In this document: positions 9,449-21,644 of the stretch, in pieces | Numbering within the stretch: the first letter of the stretch is position 1 | Layout of the letters: each line of letters starts with the position of its first letter | Origin: Undaria pinnatifida | Lineage: Eukaryota > Sar > Phaeophyceae > Laminariales > Alariaceae | DNA: 64,000 nucleotides | Assembly (NCBI GenBank): GCA_012845835.1 | Contig: JABAKD010000017.1 | Span: 5,964,651-6,028,650 of the forward strand | Direction of reading: 5' to 3' | The notes under the pieces: generated by a model | Databases searched by the model: none | What the model was told of the DNA's origin: nothing | The model's input: only the letters and a program-made list of their open reading frames with translations | Position numbers and translations under genes: made by a program

Positions 9449-12176
9449 AACAAGAAGAGGCGAACGAACGCGCTCGATTCGTGGTAACAAGCTATTTTCC
9501 TGTACTAAGTGAGTCTAGTCAAACCAGTCTTGCCACCCAGACATGCGATACCACAAATGCAACGCGCACACCAGACACCATACACCAGACAGTGCTGTAC
9601 AGCGGTTACAAGCAGTAGTTAGCCACGTCAAGACTCCGCTAAAGGCGTTCTCCAATTACTTCACATACGATGGCAGTTGTAGGCCAAGAAACAGACGAAA
9701 GGCCCAATGTTGATGGACACATCATATGTACGTGTGGACTTGAAGCGACCCGCCGTCCAAACCAACGGGTACGAGTATGAGCAGAGATATGCACACGTTC
9801 AAGGTACTGTACCAGGTACCCGACATACAATATGGCACTGTACCACATTGGACGCAGATGTAATAATCGTTTATACACCAATATCTATATCGAATCGGTC
9901 ATAACAGTACCGACCAGGAGGACATCTGAGTCTCACCTCCCTCCCTCCCTGCCGATATCTGGCACAAAGAAGAAGCAACGTTTTAGTATGGGTCTTGATC
10001 GAGTACACCAGCCACGCGCAGGGAGATGACCACGTAGGCACCAGATAGATGCCACAGCAGTACGTACTTCTCACAAAGCACACTTTGTGTGCAGTGGGGA
10101 GTAGGTCTCCACTAAATTATACCAGGTACAAAACATGCACGTGAAAAAGAGAGGAACCACACCTCCTGAATATAATCGTATTCAGTGTACACATGGGGAT
10201 TTAGTATGGAATAAATTGGACGTTGGACAGCGTGTGCCTCCATATGTTTGTGTCAATCAAGGAGTTCAGGAAGTAGACAGCCTTGTATTTTTAAAACCAG
10301 GGGAGAGATTCTCCCAACACCAAAATTTAGTGTGGGTGCACCAAAAACGTGACACAAATTACCGACGATACCCAACAACTTCGTGACACAAACTACCGAC
10401 GGCAAGGCATTTCGATACAAAAAAACTCCCAAATCATGATGTTGTCACGTAACAGAATCTATCTCGAGACAAAAAAACCAAGCACGTAGAGCCGTCTTTC
10501 GGCCTTTGGCGCTGGCTTTAGCACGGCCGCTGACACTCAGGCGTCCTTTACTGCAGGCATGAACGAGTGCGGTTGATCCGCAACGAACTATTCCGCTGTG
10601 CTCGCTTCTCTGTGGCCATAGTCCATGCCATTTCATGTCACCTTCCTTGTGCTTTTTTTTTAGCTCGTCGTCGTACGTTTGAGGTAGGTACGAGGAAACC
10701 CGTAACCCGTACGTACGGGATAAGAACAACAGTATGTACGATGAGCATGAACGCCAACTGACGGCATTGGCAAACACACAACAGCAGGTGTAGCAGCAGT
10801 AGCCGTAGGGCAAATTTCTAGTACATACTGCAGCAACTAGCGGCAACCAGAACCACAGCAGATAGCTAAAAGTGCAGCGCGAGTGCCGTTCGTTGGCAAG
10901 TTTAGTCGTACTCGCATCACTCAGTTCAATATATAACGACCGTTTTATATTCATGTCAATAGACAAAACAATATTAGTCTAGACTATATTTCCTGCAGGG
11001 ATGATACGTGGTACGAGCGGACGTTTCGGTGTGCTGCTGCCGCGAGACCATCGAGCACACCGCAGGTTTGACATAAACAAGAGCGATCAAGGGGTAGGGC
11101 ACAGGGGCCCCCAACAAAGAGACGCGTGACAACCACAGCAAGCTGTCGATCGCGCAATTGGCCGGTAGTCCGTGCTTCGGTGGGTGTATCGGAAGTCGTT
11201 CGTACTGCTGTAGACCGTCGAAAAGCCACGTGGCATTTCGTTTTGGTGGCAGGCTCGCAAGTAGACCCCAAAATTTCTTTTCCTTTTCCTTTTCTTGGCC
11301 CTGTGCACCCCTACTAAAGGATTGCCCAAAACCGTCGAAGTTGTAATTGTGCGTATCACAGCAGCGTTCCAGCAAAGGTGTGGTTCCAGTATTTAAAAAC
11401 AATGACCCACGGATCGAAGGCAGAAGAACAGGGCAGCTACTGACCAGCAACGCGCAACGGGCAGCATGTCAAAATTTCGGAGTACACCTTTATTGAGTCC
11501 CTACGGGGCATCGACAATAATTGAGGATGGAAGTTTAGCCGATTTTTGTAATACGCAGCACCTACAAGCGAACGCTTTTCCGCCAACACCGCGATACACG
11601 AGAACAAATACGATATTCCCGCAGAGTTGTAGCAGAACCTCTCTCACAGGATCACCATCCGTAATTACTGATCATGCTTACCGGCTGACCAGCTGCCAGG
11701 TACCAGGCAGGTAGGGCAGGTACAAGCCTACTGCTGTACCGGAATATCCGTCCCCTGTCCCCTGACAATTCCTCCAAAGGTGTGTTCAAAAAAACCATAA
11801 AATCCATATAAACCGAAAACTGATTCAACCCCGTTTACCGCTGGAAACCCCTTTTGAGTTACAAAATTACTCGGTTTTAGTATAGGGAGGGGTTCGGGGG
11901 CTCTAAAGGGGCCGACTGGAGCCTGTCCTGTGACCACGGACTTCATCATAGGTGAGAACAACAACAACAAATTGGGGTTAACCATTGTTTCCTCCTCCAC
12001 CATTCCAACTTCACGCAACTTGATGCTTTGCGTTCCCACGCCCTCCAAAGTGGCTGGTGCTCTGGATCGAGACCACCCGTAGCAGTGCAGGTCGCCTTGT
12101 CGTTGGTTCTCCTCTGGGCAGACCGCAACGCCTCAACTGCTTAGGAGGTGAGACTCACATGCTACCATATGTGATA
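9449..12176. other. Intergenic, weak unassigned ORFs only
   Basis: Two plus-strand frames look slightly protein-like but match nothing I recognise. One is at 10,135-10,386 (83 codons, starts MHVKKRGTTPPEYNRI). The other is at 11,466-11,714 (82 codons, starts MSKFRSTPLLSPYGASTI, with a possible CAG/GTACC donor near its end). A copy of the GGAAACCC...GGGGTTCGGGGGCTC repeat lies at about 11,785-11,925. No gene model can be supported. Confidence 0.3.
11785..11925 (+). repeat. Dispersed family R3 (GGAAACCC ... CCCCTTTAGAGCC)
   Basis: About 90 bp shared with 31,975, 32,440 (-), 41,668 (-), 53,390, 59,390 and 62,362 (-). Landmarks are ACAACTGGAAACCCGTTTT, ACAAAATTACTCGG, AGTATAGGGAGGGG and GGGGCTCTAAAGGGG. 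In some copies it lies next to the ACGCGTGCTACGATAGAG termini and may be the interior of that TIR family. Confidence 0.6.
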
Positions 12177-12486
12177 ACCGGTCGCCCCGGTGGCGTATCA
12201 GGTTATCCTCGAGCCTGGTATAGGTCAGTTTCGTGAGTTCGAGCCCCGCCGAGTGCATACTCGTATAAATTCGTTGGGACTTTTTCTTGTGCACGAATTG
12301 ACTTGCGGAAAGCGCGAGAGCGTGAGTTAGCAACATTCGATGAACAATCGACGAGCAGTGGGATTGCTGAACCCTATGCGCGATAAAAATTGAAGGCAAG
12401 AACCGGGGAGGAGAAGGGATGACACCTGTGACCACGGCTTGTCCAGAAGCTGGAGAGTGAAAGTGTGCTAAGAAAAAAAATATATA
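12177..12486 (+). mobile_element. tRNA-derived SINE, copy B
   Basis: Full-length copy with the head GTCGCCCCGGTGGCGTATC and B box GTTCGAGCC, the shared body, and a short A-rich tail running into (TA)n. It directly abuts R1 copy B, so one inserted next to or into the other. Confidence 0.85.
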
Positions 12487-12895
12487 TATATATATTATAA
12501 AAAATGAAAATACACTCCAGCTGTGAGATCGAAGATTTCGTCGAAACTCATCTTTGCAAGCTGTGTGTGATACTCCGATCGCGCGTATTACGAGTTGTGT
12601 GTCCTCCTTAAGGATATAGGTCGGCGACTCCCCTTACAACTACAGTGTAGCTATCAGGGTCAACAGGATGATTTTAGTCAGTCTGTGCGCGGAAACTATA
12701 AAACCCGTTTCTGAGGGGGACAAAATCTGACAGCTGTGAAGGGAAATGTAACCTTTGATCAAGTTAATCTTGTAAGTCGAATAACCGGTGAGGGGGGTGG
12801 GGCGGAGTTTTGAAGGACGTGGGGGCCTGGTTTTGATCAAAAGCGAGCGGGTTTGGAGGAGGGGGGGGGGGGGGGGGGGAAGGGGGCATATATAT
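12487..12895 (+). repeat. Dispersed family R1, copy B
   Basis: Almost base-for-base the same as copy A over 390 bp, including the CTTTGATCAAGTTAATCTTG segment and terminal G run. It is flanked on both sides by (TA)n, which could be a target-site duplication. The high identity implies recent spread. Confidence 0.8.
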
Positions 12896-14040
12896 ATATG
12901 AACGTAAATGTAAATACCGTTTACTCCTCAATAAGAGCATGGAAACGGCCTTAATTATTGCGTCGATGATTGTATATGTCATACTTGTGACAGGCGATTG
13001 TTTTCAATCCATGCAGCATGGTTCCACGAACGTCGAGCTTGTTCGTCCCCTTGTCCACCCCACCCAATATCGGTCTGGTCTCGATTTGGCCTAACTAATC
13101 AAACCACTCTGCCAGCACTGCCTCTCTAGTTTGGGCGTTGAAGGGTGGTCAGAGCCTAAGGAAAGCATGACTGCTTGGGGGGAAGTCGCGTTCCCCTGTA
13201 CCTGTACCGCCTTTTTTCGCATGCTGTTCCAAGACTCCATGCAAGGATCTACGCCAGCTCCGCGCAGGGAAAGGCTGCACCTCCACAGCAGTAGTACTCC
13301 TACGCCCTGGTACGATGTACCTGGTATGACATTCGACCTGTCTTAGTACTCTTAAGATTAATCAAATCGGCAATGCTAAACACCCAAGTGGTGTATGTGA
13401 TAAGGGCACCACCGGTGGTGTATTTTATACATAAACCAACATTGCGTCGCGCATTCACCACACATGTCTTGCAGGGCATATAACAATTTAGTCCATTAGC
13501 AAGACCGTGCTGGTATAAGCCAGGGCGATCATGGAAGCCATCGTGGAAATGAAAAGGGCAAGTACTGCAGTGGATATAATACGTGCGTGTCGCCATGTAC
13601 GCCAGTACGCTAGTCGTGGTGTATCTCAGCTTATGTAAGGACCTCTGCGTAGTTGCCGCACGCATCTCGTGCGCGCACCGTGCTCGGCGGGCAGTGTTGG
13701 CGTGGTCTATTAGTAGGACTGTCGTGGAAGCTAACTTCGAACAAAAACGGGCTACTACTCCAAGAGACGTGTGCTTATTATTACACGTGCACAGGTGAAG
13801 TGTGTTGCAGTTGTACCGGTGGTGTATCGAGCCTTACATACACCACCGCAATCCATTCGACGCAAACGGCTCGGCCGGGCACATAACTAGCAGGGGCGTG
13901 TTTGCATGGACCAGGGGTAACATTTCGAAGTCATAGTGGAGCCAGGCCAGTAGCCCAGGATATGTGTTATTCCCGCGGTCACAGGCGGGGTATGTCGGTT
14001 GGGTCACGTTATACCGGTGGTGAATATATGTACGATGCGC
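12896..14040. other. No recognisable gene
   Basis: Several TACCGGTGGTG words (13,405-14,025) are scattered here, sometimes palindromically arranged. No coding or mobile signature identified. Confidence 0.35.
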
Positions 14041-14379
14041 CCTCTATATGAAAATCGTGATAAAAAAAATGAGGTCGATGTCGCTGGATCAAGCCCTGGA
14101 GGTACAATGTTCAATTGACGGGTGCGTCCTCGTCCAAACCCTTGCTGAGCGGGGCAATCATGACGTGAAAAACCTAGCACGCCCCCCCCCGGAAGGGAAA
14201 GGCAAGAACGAAGGACTCGAAAGGCCGACCAATCGGGGGTGGCAGTGACGGGAGGCAAAAGACAAGTGGCGTCGGTCCGACTGCCGGTACCAGTGGGGGG
14301 GGGCGGCCGGTATCCTGCTGGCTCCACAGGTAGTACACGTCGATCTAAGAGGTTTAAATGTGTATACGTATATTTGTGC

Positions 14380-14690
14380 TTTTTTTTTCTTTCGATCATA
14401 TCTCTTCGTACATGCACTTTTAGCCCGCGCGCCCCAGGTGTGGACCCATATCAGCAGCGCGGCCACTTTGCGCGAGGTTTGAGCGCGATCCGTGCAGTGT
14501 GTCGCGCGTGGCAAGCGTTTGAAGTTTCGATTTTGTTTTTTTTCGGCGGTGGCGGTTAAGAAAAATTCCCGGGGCTTCGCATATTTTCGTTTTGGTACTG
14601 GTTCTGGTTCTGGTGACAAATCCCCGAAAGAGTTTTTTTCTTTTTTTGCGTACGTAAGTTTTTTTCCCGGTTTCTTCGTGCGGCGTTCAC
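14380..14690 (+). repeat. Dispersed repeat, copy 2
   Basis: Counterpart of 5,840-6,110 (CATATCTCTTCGTACATG, GCGATCCGTGCAGTGTGTCG, CGCGTGGCAAGCGTTTGAA). It lies just upstream of the exons described next. Confidence 0.55.
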
Positions 14691-15058
14691 CTTGAAGATG
14701 ACATCTTTAAGCCAAAAGTTGGGGTGCACGCGCCCCCTGCGCGCTACAAAAACAGAGCCCCGAGGCAACACCGACGCAGACAGGTTCGACACGCTACACC
14801 CTCCGCGACAACTTCGACGCAGTCAAAGACCGACCGCAGACCCGCGACAACTTCGACGCCGTCAACGACCGACCGCAGTCAACGACGGACCATGGCCGAA
14901 GCTGCTGGCGAAGTTCCAGGTACACCTCGTGACAACAGAAACATCGCCCCTCTGGCCGAGAACTGTCCTCGGTGCGCTCTCCAGCTCATCCTGCTGGAAA
15001 GCAACCCCCCGAACCGGGCCGACTACCTGGGCTGTTAAGGCTACCCGGATAGTTGTGC

Positions 15059-17723
15059 ATGGACAGGATTGAAGCTAAGCTGGGCCACGGCTTGCAGCTT
15101 TTGCTGCGAGGTGCTGCCGGAACATACGATCTGATGGGCGCGAAAGCTCGAGGGTGAGTTCTATTAAGATAGCTGTTTGCAACCTCATATTTCCTTCGTT
15201 TTTGTGCTCGTGTTCCTACATTATTTGCTGTGCTCTGTATGCGCTTCAGCCATTAACGCTGCGGTGTGTTTCTGTAACTCGTGCCTGTGCGTGCGTGTGC
15301 GTGCGTCCATATCTAGCCCATGGACTGTCATGTCGATATGCTGTCGCTGTGTCGTGTCGTCATGCTGACGCTGTGTCGTGTGGTCATGTTGTCTGTCGTA
15401 TTCTCATGGCACCGTTTTTTGCACTCTTTTTTTCAGTAAATGTAAGGATCGTACAACATTGCAAATAACTAAGAAAACGATCCTTATTTTTCGGTAGGTC
15501 AACGCTGCGGCGTGCTGCTGTAAGACAAGCGTGCATGGTCGTGCGTGTATTCCTAGCCGAGAGACTACAGCATGTCGTGTCGTTATACTGTCATCGTGCC
15601 GTTTCGTCATGCTGACTGTGGTGTGTTCATGGCTGCCTGTCCCATCGTTCGGTGTGGTGCTGTTTGGTGTGGGCGTGGGGAAATAATTTTTCTCCTCGAC
15701 TTTTTGTACTCTTTTTTACAGTAAAATGTATGGATCGTACGACATGGCAAATCAGTACGAAAACGGTCCGTATATTTTCGGTCGATCGATCGTGAAGTTT
15801 TTGTTCGATTTTCGCACAGAAGTAGGTCGATAGATCGTGAAGTTTGCGGCGTGCTTCTGTAACACATGCGTGCATGGCCGTGCGTGTATATCTAGCCGAG
15901 AGACTATTTCGTGTCATTGTTATATCGCTGTGTCGTTTCGTCATGCTGACTGCCGTGTGTTCATGGCTGCCTGTCGCATCGTTTCGTGTGGCGCTGTTTT
16001 GTTCGGGAGTAGTGTTGTCCCAACGATTTCTTCTCATGTATCTTCTGCTGCTTTTTTTCTGACGCTTTCCCGGATGTGTTTCGCAGGTAAATTCTCCTCC
16101 ACCGGAAAGGCTCTTTACGCGAACTTTCACCTCCACGAGACTGAATGTGTCACCAAGACCGAAGACGACACACCGGTCAACGCCAGGAAGCCCTCCTCCA
16201 CCGACGTGAGTTGGGGTGCTCTCCCTGTAGTGTTATCCAGTATCATGTATTATCGTATTATCTTTCTGATTCGTTTATGATATTTTTTTCAATATTTGTC
16301 CAATATTTTTCCGATATTTTTTCCGATATTTTCTTCCGATATTTGTCCAAGAATTTCCCGATGATGTTTTCAATCTTTTTTCCAGCAAATACCCTATCGT
16401 ACAAAAGTCCCATCTTACTACAAGCCCAGCACAGCACAGCACATATTTTTAACAGTCAAAGCACACGTAGCGCGACATGCATATTTCCGATATTATCGCC
16501 GATAGTTGGCGAATATTTTTCTGAAACTGTTTATCCGTTTTTCCGATGTTTGTCCCATAATTTCCCGATATTGTTTTCGATATTGTTTTCGATATTGTTT
16601 TCGATATTGTTTTCAGTATATTTGCCATCTTCGTACGAAAGTCCCGTATTACCACAAGCATCGCGCAGCACAGCCCTCTAAACAGCAATCAAAGCACACG
16701 ACAAGTAGGGGGTACTGCTCGACAAGCGCATGCCGATGTTAGTTGGCTTTCGCTTAGTATAATCGTCGAACGTAGGGAGTGCTGCTCGACAAGCGCATGC
16801 CGATATCAGTTGGCTTTCGCTTAGTATAGTCGTCGAATATTTCCCCGATATTTGTTTCGATATTTGTCCGATATTTTTCCGATAACTGTTTCCGATATTT
16901 TCCCCGATATCTGGCGGATTTTTTTGCCGATATTGTTCCTGATATTTTTTCCGGTATTTGGCCAATAATTTCCCGATATTGTTTTCGATATTGTTTCAGC
17001 AAATTCCCTATTGTAGGGAAGTCCCGCTTCACCACAAGTCCCGTTTGACCACAAGCATAGCACAGCACAGCGCTACCCGCACACAAACAATCATCCCGTA
17101 GATTTTTTTTCGATACTTTTCCGATATTGCCTTGTTTGTCAATAATTTGGTTGTATTAATTTGTTTTTCCCCGATATAACATCAATGCACACGTTATCTC
17201 TCCGATAGAACATCAATGCCCACGTTGTAGGTGCTGCGCGACAACGACTTTCCCTGCTCAAATCGCACACAAAACACGCAACTTTTAGAGCAACAGCAGT
17301 AGCAGCAGCAACAGCATGTTGTTTTCGTTTGTATGATATTTGTGGATATTTTACAATTAATTTTCGCGCAAGTATATTTCAACCTGATTTCTAAAACCCG
17401 CTTCGCCTCCGCTGCCCTCCCTTCTCTATTATTGTTGCAACGCGTTACAGATTGGCAAAATGTGTCAGGATTGCCTCCGTGACGAGGACAAGGCCTTCAT
17501 CTCCGAAGGCGACCACCTCGTGGCTTCGTGCATCAAGCCGTGGCACGTCGGCTGCCCTGAAGCGCCGCCGCCAAATGGTGGAGGAGATCACGACGGAAGC
17601 CGACGTGCGTGCGACGGCAAACAGCGCCCAGAGATCTCGCAACATCGCCGCTAGCCGGAACTCCACCCCTTCCAAGCGTGCCCGCGAGAGCCTCGCCAGG
17701 GGCGAACAACTAGACCTTTCTTA
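15059..17723 (+). CDS. Unrecognised Cys-containing protein, multi-exon, possibly a pseudogene
   Basis: Two exons are well supported. Exon 16,087-16,205 has a TTTCGCAG acceptor and a GTGAGT donor and reads GKFSSTGKALYANFHLHETE onward. Exon 17,451 onward has a GCGTTACAG acceptor and continues in the same phase with IGKMCQDCLRDEDKAFISEG and a C-x6-GC motif near KPWHVGC. After about 17,550 the convincing reading shifts by one base (QMVEEITTEADVRA ... LDLS, stop at 17,722), so either a one-base indel in GCCGCCGCC DNA or a frameshift mutation is present. A tentative first exon is 15,059-15,153 (MDRIEAKLGHGLQLLLRG, donor GTGAGT), but its phase does not match the next exon. CxxC plus CxxxxxGC could be a zinc site. 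I do not recognise the family. The Helitron begins right after it. Confidence 0.45.
15250..16080 (+). repeat. Intronic tandem repeat, three diverged units of about 240-340 bp
   Basis: Units starting near 15,256, 15,500 and 15,840 share GCTGCGGCGTGCT-type, GTGCGTGYRTATCTAGCC, GAGAGACTA, CATGCTGACTGTGGTGTG and CTTTTTTTCAG blocks. The first two end in short hairpins (TAAGGATCGT ... ACGATCCTTA at 15,443-15,487). They fill the intron between the tentative first and second exons. Confidence 0.65.
16260..17190 (+). repeat. Intronic CGATATTGTTTTC-type minisatellite with embedded tandem copies
   Basis: A degenerate array of TTTCCGATATT / CGATATTGTTTT words. Inside it a 67-bp unit (CTGCTCGACAAGCGCATGCC ...) is duplicated at 16,706-16,772 and 16,773-16,839. 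A separate unit (AAGTCCC--TTACCACAAG, CAGCACAGC, AAAGCACACG) occurs three times, near 16,400, 16,635 and 17,015. Non-coding intron filler. Confidence 0.7.
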
Positions 17724-18047
17724 GGCTCACCATATCGAACACTGAACTTGAACGTAGAAGATTGAGCGTTGCGCAAGCGAGCACGCGAAAAGCAAGCGAG
17801 TACGCGAGAAGAATATCTCTACAGAGAATAGAAATAAATTGCCAAGCCAGACGAGTGACTCTTCAGGAAACGCGTGGTTACAGAAGGTTTAGTGCAAGAG
17901 ACATATCCCCACAGATAATAGAAAGGCATAGAAAGGAACTTCGGTAAGCCAAACTAGGGAACGCGTGGTTAACGGTTTAATACAAGAGAAAATACAAGAA
18001 GAGAGGTTTCTACGTAATGAGCAGGGTTCCATCGTCACGATCATCGC

Positions 18048-19040
18048 GTGTTTCACGTTCTCATCGTCTCGGGGTCCTTCCATTTGGAGATTTTTCTGTC
18101 GTCTTGCCCGATCCACAGTGTTCGGTACTTGAACTTGGACAACCCACTCAATACCAAGTGCAAGTTTTGCAATGCCCTGAAATGGAAAGAAGAAAACATG
18201 AACTGTTGCAGCAAAGGCAAGTATGTTGTGCACCCACTCTTTTCTCTTCCTCCAGACATTAAGGATGTGTTTAGCACGCCTAGTTTCCTGAAACGCCAAC
18301 GCTCTTATAATGGCACATTTGCGATGACAGCCCTTGGAGCATCACCTTCGCCCACTTGGACACAACCCTCATACCCTAGCATGCTCAAGCTCCACGGCAA
18401 ACCGTATCACCGTGCAATGGACAATTTCCGTGAACCGTACGGAGGCACCGTAGCTAACAACCAAGCGAGAATGTACATCTATGACCATGAACTTCAAACA
18501 AACGCCAAGCGCCTGAACCTAGATGCAGATACTCTCGCATACTCGAGTAATCGTATCAAACAAGACAACAAGTGGGTCAAACAATACCGTACCCTTCTCC
18601 TTGAAATCGACCAGAGCGAACAGCACAACCTGTGTGCATATCATTCGAGGAGACGGCTCGTGTTACACCAACCGCTCGCACTGAAATTGCAGCTTTATTA
18701 TACAAAGACGATGACCGCACACCTGCCCAAAGGCATGTCTACACATTTCCGCGCAGCGGTCCAACTGGCGAATGTGGCCAGCCTCGGTTCGTGCCTATCG
18801 GGGCCGTTTTATAAGAATCTCTACAATTCCCACTTTTGCACTATTTTGGCGAACCAGGTTGGAGCCCAGGGTAGTATGGTGACAACAGGAAGTCACGCAC
18901 ACTCTCAACCACTACTGGGAAACCAGTTCAGATATTTCAATATTGTCGTCAACGACTCCTGTGCGAGCCCGCTTTCCAAATTCTGTCGACGCTTGCTCAA
19001 GAACATGCCTTCGACTCCTATGCAAGGCAAGATGATTTAG
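18048..19040 (+). pseudogene. Helitron N-terminal region, broken
   Basis: A 330-codon frame whose residues from about 30 to 195 match the conserved N-terminal part of Helitron proteins: CxxC, CC, YNxxFA, the LHGKPYHR segment, YIYDHE and a following Leu/Asn-rich helix. After about 18,640 this frame is no longer homologous; the true continuation is one frame over and has two stop codons. Confidence 0.8.
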
Positions 19041-19346
19041 TTCTTTCTTATTGCGATAAGCAACTTCCAAAGAAACGTCTCACAACACTCAACGCTATCA
19101 ACGACGCTGCACCAGAGGCTACCGTTGGAGAACGCCTCCCAGTCAGTTTTCATGGGGCCCCGGCAAACCGCAAAAGAAAGCAATTGGATGCAATGGCCGT
19201 AGTCACACGTATGGGAAAGCCACACTACTTGATGGTAACGTTCACAGCAAACCAGATATAGTAGAAAGCTTACACAAAGGCCAAACAGGAATGGATCGCC
19301 CAGATTTGGTCAACCGTGTTTTCAAAATGAAACTCAGAGATCTCTT

Positions 19347-21644
19347 TTGGCAGACCTTAAAAACAACCTCTTCGGCAAGATGCATTACGTGCTTTATGTT
19401 ATTGAGTACCAAGGCCGAGGTTGCGTCCATGCCCACATCATCTTAAAATTCGAAGGATCAAGCCCCGAGCAGTTAAAAAAAGTTTACAAATGGATATGGA
19501 CAAACCTTTCAGACCCTCACATTGCAAACCGTGAACTTCGACGAAAAGTCCTCCAGCATATGGTTCATAACAAGTGTGGTACATTCAACCCTTCAGCACC
19601 TTGCATGAAAACAGATTCCAAAACCAAACGAAGATATTGTAAGATGCACTGTCCCCGACCGTTTCGCAGCAGCCTCGCTCCCAACGAAAAGTCTGGCCGA
19701 GCGGAATACCGCCGACTAGACAACGGAGACAACGCCACAATAAAATGCAAGAACGGTGAAAACAAGACCGTGGGAGCGACCATGGACATCCGATGTATAG
19801 TGCCGTACAGCCCGTACTTGATTATGAAGTACGATTGCCATATTTGCGTCGACATGGTAACGGGACGAGCCGTCATTGCGTACCTATACAGGTATGCGTA
19901 TAAGCCGGCCGACTCTACTCTAGCAAAAATAACGTACAACGGCAGCGAAATAGAAGCGTATCGCAGTGTACGCTACATTTCAAGCTCCGAGGCAATGTGG
20001 CATGTTTTTGGATTCAGGTCTCAAGAGCGCGTACCCACCGTTGTTTTTCTATTTGTTCACCTTCAAGGAGAGCAACCAGTTGTGCTCGGCGAAGCAGACT
20101 CTACCGAGATCCAACGATCCGTAGCCGCCGCCTCCGTATCAAACTTGATTAAGTACTTCGGACGCCCTCGCTACCCACGATTTCACGAGTTAACGTACCT
20201 ACAACACTTCAAGCAATACATTGTTCAACCAAAACAACGAACATCAAAGCGAGCTAGTGCGAGCGGTGACGACTCCACCGACGACGAAAACTCAGACGAC
20301 AACGGCACGTCAACGACGTACTGGCGCGATCGCTACCTCAACTTTGTCTATCCCCGGAAAAAGCCAGTGGTAGCTCGCCTTCAGTACATGAGCCCTGGCC
20401 AAGGTGATATATGGTTCCTACGCCTGCTCTTACTTCATGAACCCGCGACCAGCTGGACGCGTATCCGGACAGTCAATGGCCTCCTCCAAGAAACATTTGA
20501 ACATGCAACAAGAGCTATGGGTCTCGTTCATGGCGTTGAAGAGCACACCATATGCCTGCAGGACGCCATTGAGTTTTCAACCGCCAAAGAATTGCGTCAG
20601 CTGTTCACAACGCTTATTTTGCATGGTGCACCTGCAACAGCCCTGTGGAAGATTTTCCAAGACGATCTTGCCGCAGACTTCGCCTCGAATCTTGCACAGG
20701 CCGCTGCCGTTAACGCTGCCCTAAAGTCCATGGATCTCATGCTTCACAAACATAGTCGAACGACAGATAAATACGGGTTGCCCAAAGTTCACCACGATAA
20801 TACAGAGTTCGACCCCTTGCTCGCAGCCTTCGACCAACAACAAATGCAAGAGTTGTCCAATCAACTTATCCCCCAACTTACCCAAGAACAGAGAACAGTG
20901 TTTGATGCCATCACATCCAGCGTCATACAAGAGGCAGGTGGTGTATACATGATCGATGCTCTCGCCGGCACCGGAAAAACATTCACTGAAATGACTATCG
21001 CTGCATCTCTTAGAGCCCGTGGAACACTCGTCTTGTGCACCGCATCTACTGGCATAGCGGCATTGATCCTTCCTGGTGGTCTCACAGCGCATTCAACTTT
21101 TAAACTTCCCTTCGGTCCAGCCGCTGTTAGTGGTAGCACGTGCAATACCCAAGCAGAGTCTCAAAGAGCTAACGTGTTAAAAAGAGCCGGATTATTAATA
21201 TGGGACGAATGCCCAATGTCAAGCAAATACGCTCCAGAAGCTTTAGATTTAACGCTCAGAGATCTCATGGACAACGACCTCCCTTTCGGTGGCAAAACGA
21301 TTGTTTTCTCAGAAGATTGGCGCCAGTGTTGGCCAATTGTAAAGTTTGGTACTGCTGCAGACGTTGTCGATGAAGCTTTTTTGTCCTCGCATCTCTGGAA
21401 ACATGTACAACGTTTCCGTCTCACAAAGTCAATTAGAGATGGGGGAGACATTCCCTACGCGCAGACTATACTAGCCGTTGGCGAAGGCGACATTGAACCT
21501 ATAACTCTTGCCGATGGATCTACAGTTATACCTCTCATGCACACAACGAAAACCCTGACGGCTCCAAACATACGTGCCAGATCAAGGGTACTACTAACTT
21601 CGAAGACCTCATTCAAGCCGTTTATCCTGATCTTTCGCAAGTAA
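19347..21644 (+). pseudogene. Helitron Rep/PIF1 helicase, longest surviving frame
   Basis: A 765-codon frame, a fragment of the Helitron polyprotein. The HUH motif is at residues 28-30 (CVHAHIIL). The Rep tyrosine region is at residues 179-186 (YLYRYAYK), which carries the nucleophilic Tyr of HUH Reps. The SF1B/PIF1 helicase follows: Walker A ALAGTGKT at 538-545, Walker B WDECPM near 620, then FSEDWRQCWPIV (normally GDFRQ). It should nick and unwind DNA for rolling-circle transposition. The last 15 or so residues are off-frame: after about 21,590 the homologous reading continues in another phase through 21,695-22,285. Preceding homologous sequence lies in different frames, so the first Met is arbitrary. 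Confidence 0.88.

Noticed and set aside
14692-15072. 126-codon ORF upstream of the Cys-containing exons
   Set aside because: Three overlapping frames all stay open through GACAACTTCGACGC-type repeats and none joins the later exons in phase.
18640-21590. Programmed frameshifting in the Helitron
   Set aside because: Several unrelated shifts plus in-frame stops occur at non-slippery positions; decay is simpler.
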